A DNA stretch of 64,000 bases, from positions 1 to 64,000 of the forward strand of contig NZ_OY759857.1 in the NCBI RefSeq assembly GCF_963662805.1. Reading direction: 5' to 3'. The DNA comes from an uncultured Cohaesibacter sp. GTDB lineage: Bacteria > Pseudomonadota > Alphaproteobacteria > Rhizobiales > Cohaesibacteraceae. Position 1 is the stretch's first letter. Every line of letters begins with the position of its first letter. Below the pieces are notes generated by a model, which saw nothing but the letters and a program-made list of their open reading frames with translations, did no database searches and was not told the origin of the DNA. Below are positions 17,838 to 26,681 of this stretch, in pieces. The translations under genes and the position numbers were made by a program.

Positions 17838-17898
17838 TCAGGTTGAGGACAGAACGTGCGGAAAGTCTCGGGCTCGCCATTGGCGGGCCTTTTCACTC

Positions 17899-18384
17899 TC
17901 AGTGGGCACTCCCCGGCTGCGGAACGCGCTTGTGGCAGGCCCGTGCGTAACCGCCGACAAAGATCTCTTCCCAGCCGGTATCATAGCCGCTGCGCATCAT
18001 CTCTGCGAGGCTGCCAAAGGTTTCCCATCCGCTGTGCACCAGCTTGACCATCGTTTGCCCGCCTCCCAGATCGAGAAAGCTGACAAACAGATGTGTCGCC
18101 TCATCCTCGTGCTGGCCCATATGGAAATCGATGGCAACCGAATGGGGCGGGTCGCAATCGACAAAGGTCCCCCATGCGTGGCGTTCGTCGCTTGCAGCAA
18201 TTTCCACGATGGCTCCTCCCGGAACCGGGTCGGTGTTGAGGGACTTGGCGGCAACCCCTTCAGCGTGGAACGAAATGGAACGACTGTCGAGCGGCCACCA
18301 ACTGCCCATCTGTTCGGTGAACAGCTGGTAGGCTGTGACAGAGTCGATTGGCACTTCTATCACCTTGACGACCGGCTTGAGCAT
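17899..18384 (-). CDS. SRPBCC (AHSA1-type) domain protein
   Basis: This 161-residue protein has the START/SRPBCC helix-grip fold as in AHSA1 proteins: an N-terminal strand VVKVIEVPIDSVTAYQLFTE, then WWPLDSRSI, the central GTFVDCDPPHSVAIDFHM stretch, and the C-terminal helix typical of a hydrophobic-ligand cavity (MMRSGYDTGWEEIF). Such proteins bind small hydrophobic molecules or act in stress responses, but the ligand cannot be told. The ATG at 18384 has AAAGGTG ahead; the open frame reaching to 18669 is not protein-like before it. Confidence 0.85.
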   Translation of the reverse strand: MLKPVVKVIEVPIDSVTAYQLFTEQMGSWWPLDSRSISFHAEGVAAKSLNTDPVPGGAIVEIAASDERHAWGTFVDCDPPHSVAIDFHMGQHEDEATHLFVSFLDLGGGQTMVKLVHSGWETFGSLAEMMRSGYDTGWEEIFVGGYARACHKRVPQPGSAH

Positions 18385-18717
18385 CACTGCACCTTTGTTG
18401 CTCTCGGGCTGGGATTTGCTTGCACACAAGTCATATCCTGTCCCGACCAATATGGGTAGTCGCCATCCGTAGAGGGTGAGGAGTGTCTGCGTCCGGAACC
18501 TGTTGAAGACTGGTGTGTCAGAGAAGGAAGTCCGGATCCCGAACGCAGGATATGACCCATTTTTCAAAAGGGCATGAGAGCGGCGAGCTTGGGAACAACG
18601 CGGGGCTTGCGTCCCCGAACCGGTCTCCACTCGCATCCATAGGACGCGCCGGTGGGCGATTCGGTTCATCTGGTTTAGCGCTATGAGATCTGGGCTGGTC
18701 GCTAGGGGGCCAAAGGC

Positions 18718-19137
18718 TCAGGCGGCAGTGTCTTCGTCCGGCGCACGAGACGAAGGCCCATTGGCTGCCAGAGGCTGGCGGTCGCCCCGCTTGGGCCTGT
18801 CGTAGGGGGCGGATGGGCTGCCTGCCGGCTTGGTCGCTTCCATCTCTGCACGGCGGCGATGGCGCGTCATCAGCGGGCGCGTGGTCTTCAGGACACGGCC
18901 AACGGATTGCCCGGCCCGGTCTTCGAGCCACAGCAGGGCATGGTCGAGCCATCCCACATGCTTGCGGAGCTTGCGAAAGAGCCTGCGGCCCATTCGGCTG
19001 TTGGCGATGATCAGGAAAAGCCCCAGCGCCAGAAGAGGCACACCGGTCGGAATGGGCAACCAGATGGTTGCCACCCCTGCAAGGAGGCAGAGACCTGCAA
19101 AAGTCAGAATGGCCCAATGCTTCAGATTGGCGATCAC
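18718..19137 (-). CDS. Small membrane protein, paralog of the next gene
   Basis: From the GTG at 19137 (GGGAGA ribosome site nine bases ahead) it encodes 139 residues. Two adjacent membrane helices (residues about 7-50) surround TIWLPIPTGVPLLALG, followed by a basic segment and WLDHALLWLEDRAGQ, then VLKTTRPL and a hydrophilic, Pro/Arg-rich tail of about 40 residues. It is clearly related to the protein at 19434-19724, which lacks the tail. The layout recalls the PGPGW-type family, but the PGPGW residues are not kept. A TTG at 19200 is another possible start. Function unknown. Confidence 0.7.
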   Translation of the reverse strand: MIANLKHWAILTFAGLCLLAGVATIWLPIPTGVPLLALGLFLIIANSRMGRRLFRKLRKHVGWLDHALLWLEDRAGQSVGRVLKTTRPLMTRHRRRAEMEATKPAGSPSAPYDRPKRGDRQPLAANGPSSRAPDEDTAA

Positions 19138-19433
19138 CAAACCGTCTCCCAAAGTGCTCGACCCGCCAGTCATTGACGTGACATGAGCTGTGATCTTCAA
19201 AAAAGGTTGGGTGGCCAGAGGACATGTGCGCCCGGACCTCGGACGAAGATCCTGCTCTTCTCTTGCCTTCCACCCCGGTTCATGACTTAGAAGCCGCCCA
19301 TGACAATTTGACGACAGCCGGGCGGCTGGAGAATTTTCAGTGATCGGTCGTTAAAAAGTGATTGCAGCCGCCGCATTTCAGAGTGCCTGCCCATTCTGTC
19401 TGGCCAGAGTATCTCCAAAGGTCTTGGCATCGG

Positions 19434-19724
19434 TCAGCGGAGTTTGAGGCGGCTCTCCAGCGGGCGGGTTGTCTTCAGGATACGCACCATCGAGGCTCCG
19501 CCGCTGCGATCCTCGAACCAGACCATGATATTGTCGATGAATTTGAAGCGACGCCTCACACCGCGCACGAAGGACCGGCCGGTTCTGCTGTGTGTGATCA
19601 GCATCACCGTTGCGGCTGTCATCATGATCGCGCCAATGGGAACAGGCGTCCAGACTGAAGCAAGGCCCATCAGGAACAGAATGACTGCAGCAGTCAATAT
19701 GAGCCAGCGCTTGATATGTGCCAT
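19434..19724 (-). CDS. Small membrane protein, paralog of the previous gene
   Basis: The 96-residue protein has two membrane helices (residues about 6-48) around VWTPVPIGAIMMTAATVM, a basic stretch (RSFVRGVRRRF), FIDNIMVWFEDRSGG and RILKTTRPLESR. These blocks line up with the neighbour at 18718-19137 in the same order, so the two arose by duplication. They are separated by about 300 bases and are on the same strand. No function is known to me. Confidence 0.75.
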   Translation of the reverse strand: MAHIKRWLILTAAVILFLMGLASVWTPVPIGAIMMTAATVMLITHSRTGRSFVRGVRRRFKFIDNIMVWFEDRSGGASMVRILKTTRPLESRLKLR

Positions 19725-19862
19725 TCCTTGGCGGTCTCCGCTAAAAGAACCTATGGTTAACTTCGTATGATTGCACTAATTTAAGGACAACTTTAAGGCA
19801 ATCAAGGGCCACAAGAGACGTTATTTGCCGCAAGTGCGGTTGTCATACAAGAAGGAATTTTC

Positions 19863-20456
19863 ATGAACGAACGGATATTGATCGAGTGTCTTCTTGATAT
19901 CATCGAAAAAGACATTGCACCCAAGACAGCCAAGGGCGTCGAGACGGGCAACAAGCTGTTCGGCGCTGCGATCCTGCGCAAATCCGATCTGTCGCTGGTC
20001 ATTGCAGAGACCAACAACGAAACCGAAAACCCTCTCTGGCACGGCGAAATGCATGCGCTCAAACGCTTCTACGAAATGCCCGAAGCAGAGCGCCCCGATC
20101 CAAAAGATTGCTATTTCCTCGCCACCCACGAGCCGTGCTCGCTCTGTCTGTCGGGGATCACATGGACCGGGTTTGACAATTTCTATTTCCTGTTCGGCTA
20201 TGAGGACACCCGCGACGCCTTCAACATTCCGCACGATCTGAAGATCCTCAAGGAGGTCTTCAAGCTGGAGAATGGCGATTACGCCCGCGAGAATGCTTTC
20301 TGGCAGAGCCATGCCCTCGGCGACATGGTCGCCTCGTTGCCCGAAGCAGAACAGGCGCCGCTGCAAGAGCAGGTCAGGCGGATCGCTGCGCTCTATGACG
20401 CTATGTCCGCGACTTATCAGGACAGCAAGGGCGGGGCGGGCATTCCCCTCGACTAG
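19863..20456 (+). CDS. Cytidine/guanine-type nucleoside deaminase family protein
   Basis: The 197-residue protein contains the two zinc sites of the deaminase superfamily: HGEMHALKRFY near residues 60-70 (zinc-binding His with catalytic Glu following) and HEPCSLCLSG near residues 90-99. A C-terminal helical extension of about 90 residues goes beyond the core. It probably removes an amino group from a nucleobase, nucleoside or related ring; the substrate is not evident. GAAGGAA precedes the ATG. It converges on an RNA methyltransferase gene. Confidence 0.85.
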   Translation: MNERILIECLLDIIEKDIAPKTAKGVETGNKLFGAAILRKSDLSLVIAETNNETENPLWHGEMHALKRFYEMPEAERPDPKDCYFLATHEPCSLCLSGITWTGFDNFYFLFGYEDTRDAFNIPHDLKILKEVFKLENGDYARENAFWQSHALGDMVASLPEAEQAPLQEQVRRIAALYDAMSATYQDSKGGAGIPLD

Positions 20457-20475
20457 CAATAGCGCGAAGTTGAAA

Positions 20476-20504
20476 GAGAGAGGGTTGGTCTTGCCAGCTC
20501 TCTC
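20476..20504. terminator. Hairpin between convergent deaminase and methyltransferase genes
   Basis: GAGAGAG and CTCTCTC form a 7-bp stem with a 15-base loop in the middle of the 67-base convergent gap. There is no clear T-run. Confidence 0.4.
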
Positions 20505-20523
20505 GATGCTTGCTCACCTGAAG

Positions 20524-21762
20524 TTAGCGTTCCAGAATGGCGACGCATTCCACGTGAGGCGAGAAGAGAAACTGGTCAACCGGCGTCACGCTGCGGATCT
20601 TGTAGCCTCCATCAACAAGAATGCGCAGATCCCGCGCCAAGGTGCCCGGATTGCACGAGACTGCGGCGACCACAGGGATCCGGGCTTTGGCGATTTCCTC
20701 GCATTGCGCCTTGGCACCTGCTCGGGGCGGGTCAAACACCAGTGCATCAAACTTCTTCATCTCCGAGGCCAGAACCGGTCTGCGGAACAGGTCCCTGCGT
20801 TCGGGCTTGATGCCCTTGAGACCCGCGCCGAAGCGCCAGCCGCGTTCCAGCGATTTGAGCGCCGCTTCGTCGCCTTCGAGCGCCCAGATTTGAGCCTTGT
20901 TGGCCATCCGGAGGGCAAAGGTGCCCGAGCCGCAGAAAAGGTCCATCACTCGCTTGGACTCGCCAACCGCCTCAAGTACCATGGCTGCCATTGCCTGTTC
21001 GGCGCTCTCATCGGCCTGAACGAAGGATCCGGGAGGCGGACTAACCTGCGCCGACCCCATACGCAGCATCGGTGGTCGCCGCTCAAGCAGAACCTCGCCA
21101 TTGGCCGACAGGCGCGCCAGATCGAGATCTTCGGCCATTTCCACGGCCTTGAGATAATCCTGCCCGCCACGCATGTCCTTGACGTCATCAAGGCTCACGT
21201 CGATGCCTGAGTCCGTTGCCAGCAAAGTGATCCTTGCCTCGCCCTTCTTGGTCATGAACAGCGGCAGGAAGTCGGCGAGCTTCGGCAACAGCGTGTTGAG
21301 CGCCGGGACGAGCAGCGGGCAATGGTCGATATCGACAATGCGGGCAGATCGCATTTCGTGATAGCCGAACAGCAGACGTCGCCCGATCAGTCGCGCAGCC
21401 AATACCGCTCGGCGGCGACCGCCGGGGCGCGTCTGTATGGTGTCTCGCACCTCTGTGTCCTCAAAGCCACGGGAAGACAGGGCCTCGATTACCATCTCGC
21501 GCTTCCACGCGCCATAGGTCTCAGGTGCCATATGCTGCATCACGCATCCGCCGCAGGTCTTGAAATGCGGGCAGATCGGCTCGATCCGGGCCTCTGAAGC
21601 AGCCAGAATCTCTTCCAGTTCGGCCCGCTCACCCATTGGTGTCACGCGTACGCGTTCGCCTTCAAGCGCATAGGGCACATAGAGCGCGCCACCGCCATAA
21701 TAAGCGATGCCGTCACCTCTGGATCCAAGTCCATCGATCGTGATTTCAACCGGGTCGGTCAA
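20524..21762 (-). CDS. Class I SAM-dependent RNA uracil-C5 methyltransferase (TrmA/RlmD-like)
   Basis: This enzyme of about 412 residues should methylate C5 of a uridine in RNA. It has an N-terminal TRAM-like part (VEITIDGLGSRGDGIAY), the four-Cys iron-sulfur pattern with CPHFKTCGGCVMQHM near residues 60-75 and a later DHCPLL, the SAM motif VMDLFCGSGTFALRMA near residue 268, and catalytic Cys in AVSCNPGTLARDL near residue 367, with a general-base Glu near the C-terminus. I prefer the TTG at 21762, which has an AAAAGGA site; the frame stays open to 21846. In related genomes it is found with tlyA and dxs, both also in this window. Confidence 0.88.
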   Translation of the reverse strand: MTDPVEITIDGLGSRGDGIAYYGGGALYVPYALEGERVRVTPMGERAELEEILAASEARIEPICPHFKTCGGCVMQHMAPETYGAWKREMVIEALSSRGFEDTEVRDTIQTRPGGRRRAVLAARLIGRRLLFGYHEMRSARIVDIDHCPLLVPALNTLLPKLADFLPLFMTKKGEARITLLATDSGIDVSLDDVKDMRGGQDYLKAVEMAEDLDLARLSANGEVLLERRPPMLRMGSAQVSPPPGSFVQADESAEQAMAAMVLEAVGESKRVMDLFCGSGTFALRMANKAQIWALEGDEAALKSLERGWRFGAGLKGIKPERRDLFRRPVLASEMKKFDALVFDPPRAGAKAQCEEIAKARIPVVAAVSCNPGTLARDLRILVDGGYKIRSVTPVDQFLFSPHVECVAILER

Positions 21763-22208
21763 TCGGAACAGTCCTTTTTCAGCTGGTAAAGTCTTAAGAT
21801 CGGTCGCACGACGAGCCCGTCGCGTCAAGAAGGTCCACACGATCAAGACAACACTGGCAGCCTTGTAGCAGCCGCCCGCAGTCTTGCAAATACTCTCGCA
21901 CTATCCCTGCGCTTTTTTATCAAGGATCGTTTACGGACAAGGAAAACTAAAACGTTTCATGGATTTAGTCACTTCTGACAGGTCACGTTCCGTGGGTTGG
22001 TGCAATTTCAAGGGGAATGGTGCGCGTGGATGGCAGATTTGTGCTATTTTTGGAAATTAGTATCTATTAACCAAAAGCAACAATTTTTGAGATCTTTACC
22101 AGAGTTTCAATTCAGGCGAGTAGAGTTCAGCATGGGTGCATATCTCTGTTTCGGGCCAACGCCAATCACTTTGATCAGGCTCTGACAGCACAACAGGAGC
22201 GTCAATAC
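21763..22208. other. Divergent intergenic region
   Basis: About 440 bases lie between the methyltransferase and the FecR-domain gene. The part near 22000-22100 is AT-rich and probably holds the FecR gene promoter. I see no supported gene. Confidence 0.4.
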
Positions 22209-23189
22209 GTGCGCAACTTCATTGTAGCTATTCTCGCTTTGCTTGTTCTGGGGCTTTCCAATCCGGTATTCGCAAGCTCGGATGATATCATCAGTGAGCA
22301 TGTATGGTTGTTGAGCAAGGTGAGCGGGGAGGCCTTTATCGAAAGCAAAGGCCACGAGCCGATGCGGGTCTACAAGAACCGCAAGCTCTATCCCGGCCAG
22401 TCCCTCGTCACGGGAGCGCGGACCCGGTTGCTGCTGACCCGTGGCAAGGAACGCATTCAGGTGGGGTCTAACACCTCGATGAGCCTGCCCGGAGCCGATG
22501 ACTTGCAGTCCGGACGTACCATTGTTTATCAGACCCGCGGAACCCTGCATCTGCAGGTCAACAAGAAGGACGTCAAGCATTTCGCGGTCCAGACCCCCTA
22601 CATGGTTGCTGCGGTCAAAGGCACCCAGTTCACGGTCGATGTGAGCGAGGCAGGCACCGATGTCCGCGTCCATGAAGGCGTCGTCGAAGTCACCAACCGC
22701 AAGACCGCCAACGCTATGAATGTCACGGCCGGTGAGACGGTTTCCCTTGATCTGTCCGCTTTCAAGACGCCCACAGGCAAGTCGGCATCCAACCGTCAGG
22801 GCGCATCAGCACTTAAAAGCGCCCAGATGGTGCTGGTCGGGCGCGGCGAAGACCATCCTGCCGTGATCGCCGAGCGGGCGCGCCAAGTTGCGGCTGAAAA
22901 CAAGTCCGGCTTCGTCTCGATACTGGCCGTTCTGGTCAACTCGATCTTTCTTGCGACCACAAGCTTCGTCGCCGGGGCCTTCGATGTCACGGTCCACTCG
23001 GTCACCGGTATGGTCTTGTCAGCGGCTGAGCCGGTGATGGGGAAAGTTCAGGATGTCGCCTCGGTTCAAGACTGGATGAGAATTCTCGTTGCTGCTGTGT
23101 TGTTCATGGTCGCAGTCGTCGCGCTTGCCAGCTATCTGGTCTTCAGAAAACGTCAGGCCGCGCAGATCATCCGCCGCCGCGTGATCTGA
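22209..23189 (+). CDS. FecR domain membrane protein
   Basis: The 326-residue protein starts with GTG at 22209 after an AGGAG site. A signal peptide (residues 1-22) leads into a FecR domain with VSGEAFIE, LYPGQSLVTGARTRLLL, SNTSMSLP, YQTRGTLHLQV and the hallmark TPYMVAAVKGTQFTVDV followed by VHEGVVEV (about residues 35-165). A long Ser/Lys/Ala stretch follows, then a hydrophobic region (about 236-268) and a membrane helix near 292-312 ending in basic RKRQAAQIIRRR. Thus the FecR part would be periplasmic and held by a C-terminal anchor. There is no sigma factor or TonB receptor gene beside it. Confidence 0.85.
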   Translation: MRNFIVAILALLVLGLSNPVFASSDDIISEHVWLLSKVSGEAFIESKGHEPMRVYKNRKLYPGQSLVTGARTRLLLTRGKERIQVGSNTSMSLPGADDLQSGRTIVYQTRGTLHLQVNKKDVKHFAVQTPYMVAAVKGTQFTVDVSEAGTDVRVHEGVVEVTNRKTANAMNVTAGETVSLDLSAFKTPTGKSASNRQGASALKSAQMVLVGRGEDHPAVIAERARQVAAENKSGFVSILAVLVNSIFLATTSFVAGAFDVTVHSVTGMVLSAAEPVMGKVQDVASVQDWMRILVAAVLFMVAVVALASYLVFRKRQAAQIIRRRVI

Positions 23190-23210
23190 TCCATCCGATA
23201 AGCCAACAAA

Positions 23211-23241
23211 AAGCCCGCTGTGACACTGTCAGAGCGGGCTT
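23211..23241 (-). terminator. Terminator between the FecR gene and purD
   Basis: AAGCCCGCT and AGCGGGCTT form a perfect 9-bp stem. On the minus strand it ends in TTTTTG, so it best serves purD, but it can also stop FecR transcripts. Confidence 0.8.
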
Positions 23242-23268
23242 CGGTGTTTCAGGAAAGGGCTGAGCGCA

Positions 23269-24564
23269 TCAGGACGGCTGTTTCTCGCGACGCACGGCAC
23301 GCCAGCCAATATCACGACGGCAGAAGCCATTCTCCCATTCAATCGCATCGACCGCCTTATAGGCGAGGGCCTGTGCTTCTGTCACGCTCTTGCCACGGGC
23401 GCAGACATTGAGCACTCGCCCGCCGGTGGCCAGCAACTGGCCATCCTTCTCGGAGGTGCCTGCGTGGAAGACCGTAACACCCTCGATGGCTTCGGCGGCG
23501 CCGAGATCCTTGATCACGGTGCCCTTTTCATATGAGCCAGGGTAGCCCTTGGAGGCCAGCACCACGTTGAGGACGACATCGTCCGACCAACTCGCCTGTT
23601 TCCCGGCCAGCTCGCCACGTGTGGCAGCGAGCAGCAACTCAAGCAGGTCGCTTTCAAGGCGCATCATGAGGGTCTGGCATTCCGGATCCCCGAACCGGAC
23701 GTTATATTCGATCAGCTCCGGTCCCGTGCGCGTGATCATCAGGCCGACAAACAGAATGCCGACGAAGGGCACGCCACGGCTCGCCATGCCGTCGATCGTC
23801 GGCTTGACGATCTTGTCTATCACCTCTTGCGTGAGGTCGGGCGTCATGACGGGGGCAGGGGTGTAGGCACCCATGCCGCCAGTGTTCGGCCCGGTGTCGC
23901 CTTCACCAACCGGCTTGTGATCCTGCGCACTGGCCAGCAGCATGGCTGTCTTGCCGTCACAAAGGGCGAACAGGCTGGCTTCCTCGCCTTCGAGAAAGGC
24001 CTCGATGACGACCTCTGCTCCCGCCTCGCCAAAGGCACCATCAAAGCAATCCTTGATCGCGGCCCGGGCTTCCTCATTGGTCATCGCCACGGTGACGCCC
24101 TTACCGGCAGCAAGGCCATCAGCCTTGATGACAATGGGAGCGGGATGCGTGGTCAGATAAGCAAGAGCGGCCTCGGCATCAGTGAAGCGGGCATAGGCAG
24201 CCGTCGGGATGTTAAACTCGGCGCACAGGTCCTTGGTGTAGCCCTTGGAGCCTTCCAGTTGAGCCGCTTCCGCTGACGGGCCAAAGGCCTCGATGCCCGC
24301 AGCCGTGAGGCTGTCGACGAGACCATCAACCAGCGGGGCTTCCGGTCCGATGATGACAAAGTCGATGGCCTTGTCCTTGCAAAAAGCAATGACGGCGTCG
24401 TGGTCGCTTTCCTTCACCTCTGCTTTCTTGGCCAGTTGCAGCAATCCGGCATTGCCCGGAGCCACGTATAGCTCCCCAAGGAGGGGCGATTTGCTGAGCG
24501 CAAAGGCAAGGGAGTGCTCGCGGCCGCCGGAGCCGATGAGAAGGACATTGAGGCGATCGGACAT
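23269..24564 (-). CDS. purD: Phosphoribosylamine-glycine ligase
   Basis: PurD joins phosphoribosylamine and glycine with ATP in de novo purine synthesis. The 431-residue protein has the usual four-part layout: VLLIGSGGREHSLAFALSKS at the N-terminus (written here without its last part as GSGGREHSLAFAL), the ATP-grasp stretch KADGLAAGKGVTV near residue 145, GDTGPNTGGMGAYTPAPV near residue 220, and IEYNVRFGDPECQ near residue 290 with metal-binding residues. AAAGGTGA precedes the ATG at 24564. It is read alone and ends at a shared terminator. Confidence 0.96.
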   Translation of the reverse strand: MSDRLNVLLIGSGGREHSLAFALSKSPLLGELYVAPGNAGLLQLAKKAEVKESDHDAVIAFCKDKAIDFVIIGPEAPLVDGLVDSLTAAGIEAFGPSAEAAQLEGSKGYTKDLCAEFNIPTAAYARFTDAEAALAYLTTHPAPIVIKADGLAAGKGVTVAMTNEEARAAIKDCFDGAFGEAGAEVVIEAFLEGEEASLFALCDGKTAMLLASAQDHKPVGEGDTGPNTGGMGAYTPAPVMTPDLTQEVIDKIVKPTIDGMASRGVPFVGILFVGLMITRTGPELIEYNVRFGDPECQTLMMRLESDLLELLLAATRGELAGKQASWSDDVVLNVVLASKGYPGSYEKGTVIKDLGAAEAIEGVTVFHAGTSEKDGQLLATGGRVLNVCARGKSVTEAQALAYKAVDAIEWENGFCRRDIGWRAVRREKQPS

Positions 24565-24887
24565 GAAGGTCACCTTTCGCGAGAAAACAGGCACGGCACC
24601 GGACGATATACACCGGGCCGCGAATTTGAACTGCCAGTCTGCTAGCCTTCCGGGGCGGCAAAATCAAGTCTTGGCCCACCGTTTTGGACCTTGCGAAAAC
24701 GATATCTGAGGATTTGCGTCCCGATCCTTCGAATTGTACGCAGTGTGGCAACGAACGAAGACGAATTGTCCCGTTGACGCACCAACAAAATTGGCGCCGA
24801 ATGGACAACGACTGTTGACGGCACCGTCTGCTTGGGCCAAACCACTGTGGGTAATACGAATACGAGTGCCAGAAGGGCGACGAGTGA
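24565..24887. other. Divergent purD-ubiA intergenic region
   Basis: The promoters of purD and ubiA must lie here. A minus-strand open frame (24642-24914) begins with a signal-like hydrophobic stretch (LLTHSLVALLALVFVLP) but overlaps the ubiA start, has no ribosome site and no known relative, so I do not call it as a gene. Confidence 0.35.
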
Positions 24888-25859
24888 ATGAGTGAGCAGC
24901 TTCCCGCTAAGCATGAGATGGGTTTGAGCAACGGACAGGTCGCTGATGCCGTTCGCGGCCATTGGGTGGATACCTGGCTTCCGGTGGCCTTTCGTCCCTA
25001 TGCCCGCCTGTCTCGTCTGGAGCGGCCTATCGGCTGGTGGCTGCTGCTCTGGCCCTGCCTCTGGTCGATGACGCTGGCTGTCGCCACCACCGACAGCAGC
25101 CATCATCCCGACGTGCTGACGATTCTCTGGTACGGGGTTGCTTTCTGGCTCGGTGCGGTCGTCATGCGTGGTGCTGGCTGCACCTACAATGATCTGGTTG
25201 ATCACAAGATCGATGGCATGGTCGAGCGCACCCGCTCTCGGCCCTTGCCAAGCAAGCAGGTCACCCGGGTGCATGCCTGGGGATGGCTGGTCCTTCAGGC
25301 GCTTATTGGCCTTTTCGTTCTGCTACAGTTCAATAGCTACACCATCTGGTTGGGCTTTGCCTCGCTCGCCGTGGTGGCGATCTATCCCTTCATGAAGCGC
25401 ATCACCCATTGGCCACAGCTGGTGCTGGGCCTCGCCTTCTCGTGGGGTGGGTTGGTTGGCTGGACGGCCATCACTGGCGTGCTCGCGCCCGCGCCCGTTC
25501 TGATGTATATCGCCTGCGCGGTCTGGACCATCGGCTATGACACGATCTATGCCCATCAGGACAAGGAAGACGATGTCATGATCGGGGTGAAGTCGACGGC
25601 GCTGCTGTTTGCGGAAAACACCAAGATCTGGCTGTCTGTTTTCTACGGCGTGATGGTCATCCTGATGGCCTGCGCGCTGGTTGTCTCGGGCGTTTCCTGG
25701 CCAGCTTTCGTTGGCCTTGCCGCAGCCACCGTGCAGATGGGCTGGCAGATCAAGCGGCTCGACATCAACAATGCCGCTCAGTGTCTGGCGCTGTTCCGCT
25801 CCAACACCCAGATTGGCTGGATCCTCTTTGCCGGTCTGCTCGCGAGTATCTGGATTTAG
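24888..25859 (+). CDS. ubiA: 4-hydroxybenzoate polyprenyltransferase
   Basis: UbiA attaches the isoprenoid tail to 4-hydroxybenzoate in the inner membrane during ubiquinone synthesis. The 323-residue protein has about eight membrane helices. The first Asp-rich motif is YNDLVDHKIDG near residue 100, and the second is YDTIYAHQDKEDDVMIG near residue 223, both as expected for prenyl diphosphate and magnesium binding. LERPIGWWLLLWPCLWS is the conserved early helix. It is divergent from purD and convergent with tlyA, 30 bases away. Confidence 0.95.
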   Translation: MSEQLPAKHEMGLSNGQVADAVRGHWVDTWLPVAFRPYARLSRLERPIGWWLLLWPCLWSMTLAVATTDSSHHPDVLTILWYGVAFWLGAVVMRGAGCTYNDLVDHKIDGMVERTRSRPLPSKQVTRVHAWGWLVLQALIGLFVLLQFNSYTIWLGFASLAVVAIYPFMKRITHWPQLVLGLAFSWGGLVGWTAITGVLAPAPVLMYIACAVWTIGYDTIYAHQDKEDDVMIGVKSTALLFAENTKIWLSVFYGVMVILMACALVVSGVSWPAFVGLAAATVQMGWQIKRLDINNAAQCLALFRSNTQIGWILFAGLLASIWI

Positions 25860-25889
25860 GGACTCATTGCGCTGAACGATTCCAAGGCC

Positions 25890-26648
25890 TCAGCGCGAGC
25901 GCTTTTCTGCTCCGAGCAGATATTCCCGATTGCCATCACCGCCAAGGATCGGTGAGGGGACAAGGTCCATCACGTGCCATCCTGCGCAGGCAGCATCCTC
26001 GTTGCCGTCGAGCCAGTCCGCAATGGCTTTGGCCGCCCGCTCGCCTTCTTGCGGATCCCGCACCAGCCCTCCCTTGCCAATGCCGTCCCGACCAACCTCG
26101 AACTGCGGCTTGACCAGCAGCGCGGCGAACGATCCCACGTCCGCCATCGCTAGCGCAGGGGGCAGGGCCAGTCTCAAAGAGATAAAGGACACATCGCTGA
26201 CAAGGGCGGTGAAAGGAAGGGGCACGTGGCTGCGATCCAGATGCCGCGCATTGACCCCTTCGAGAACCGTGAGGCGCGGGTTGGCCCTGAGGCTGTTATG
26301 CATCTGGTCGTGTCCGACATCGACGCCATAAACGGCCTCCGCACTCCGTTCAAGAAGCACCTGACAAAAGCCCCCGGTCGACGCGCCAATGTCGACACAA
26401 GTGCGCCCCGCCGGATCGAAACCGAAGTGATCAAGGGCATGGATAAGCTTGAGCGCCGCCCGTGAGACATAGCCGGAGGCGGGATCGTCAAGGCTGAGCG
26501 CCACGCTGTCATCCACCATCTGGCTCGCCTTGTTGGCAGGCGCGCCGTCAATCAGCACTGAGCCGCGCTTGATGGCGTCTCTTGCTCGCGCACGACTTGG
26601 CGCAAGACCGCGCGCGACAAGTGCCTGATCCAGTCGGAGTTTGCTCAT
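25890..26648 (-). CDS. tlyA: TlyA family rRNA 2'-O-methyltransferase/hemolysin
   Basis: The 252-residue protein has an N-terminal S4 RNA-binding domain (LRLDQALVARGLAPSRARAR, residues 3-22) and an FtsJ-type methyltransferase domain with the SAM motif CVDIGASTGGF near residue 84 and the catalytic-type VSDVSFISLR and LLVKPQFE stretches. Members methylate ribose 2'-O in 16S and 23S rRNA; 'hemolysin' is a historic label. In many Rhizobiales it is next to dxs; here dxs lies 2.4 kb away on the other strand. Confidence 0.93.
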   Translation of the reverse strand: MSKLRLDQALVARGLAPSRARARDAIKRGSVLIDGAPANKASQMVDDSVALSLDDPASGYVSRAALKLIHALDHFGFDPAGRTCVDIGASTGGFCQVLLERSAEAVYGVDVGHDQMHNSLRANPRLTVLEGVNARHLDRSHVPLPFTALVSDVSFISLRLALPPALAMADVGSFAALLVKPQFEVGRDGIGKGGLVRDPQEGERAAKAIADWLDGNEDAACAGWHVMDLVPSPILGGDGNREYLLGAEKRSR

Positions 26649-26681
26649 GGGGTCTCTCGGGGCGGATGGTCGGAAAGAGGA

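Noticed and set aside
21997..22185. Short open frame ahead of the FecR-domain gene
   Set aside because: It lies in an AT-rich promoter-like region, has no ribosome site and has unusual Trp/Phe-rich composition.
24642..24914. Minus-strand frame of 90 codons with a signal-like start in the purD-ubiA gap
   Set aside because: It overlaps the ubiA start by 27 bases, has no ribosome site, and the region must hold two divergent promoters. The hydrophobic start alone is not enough.
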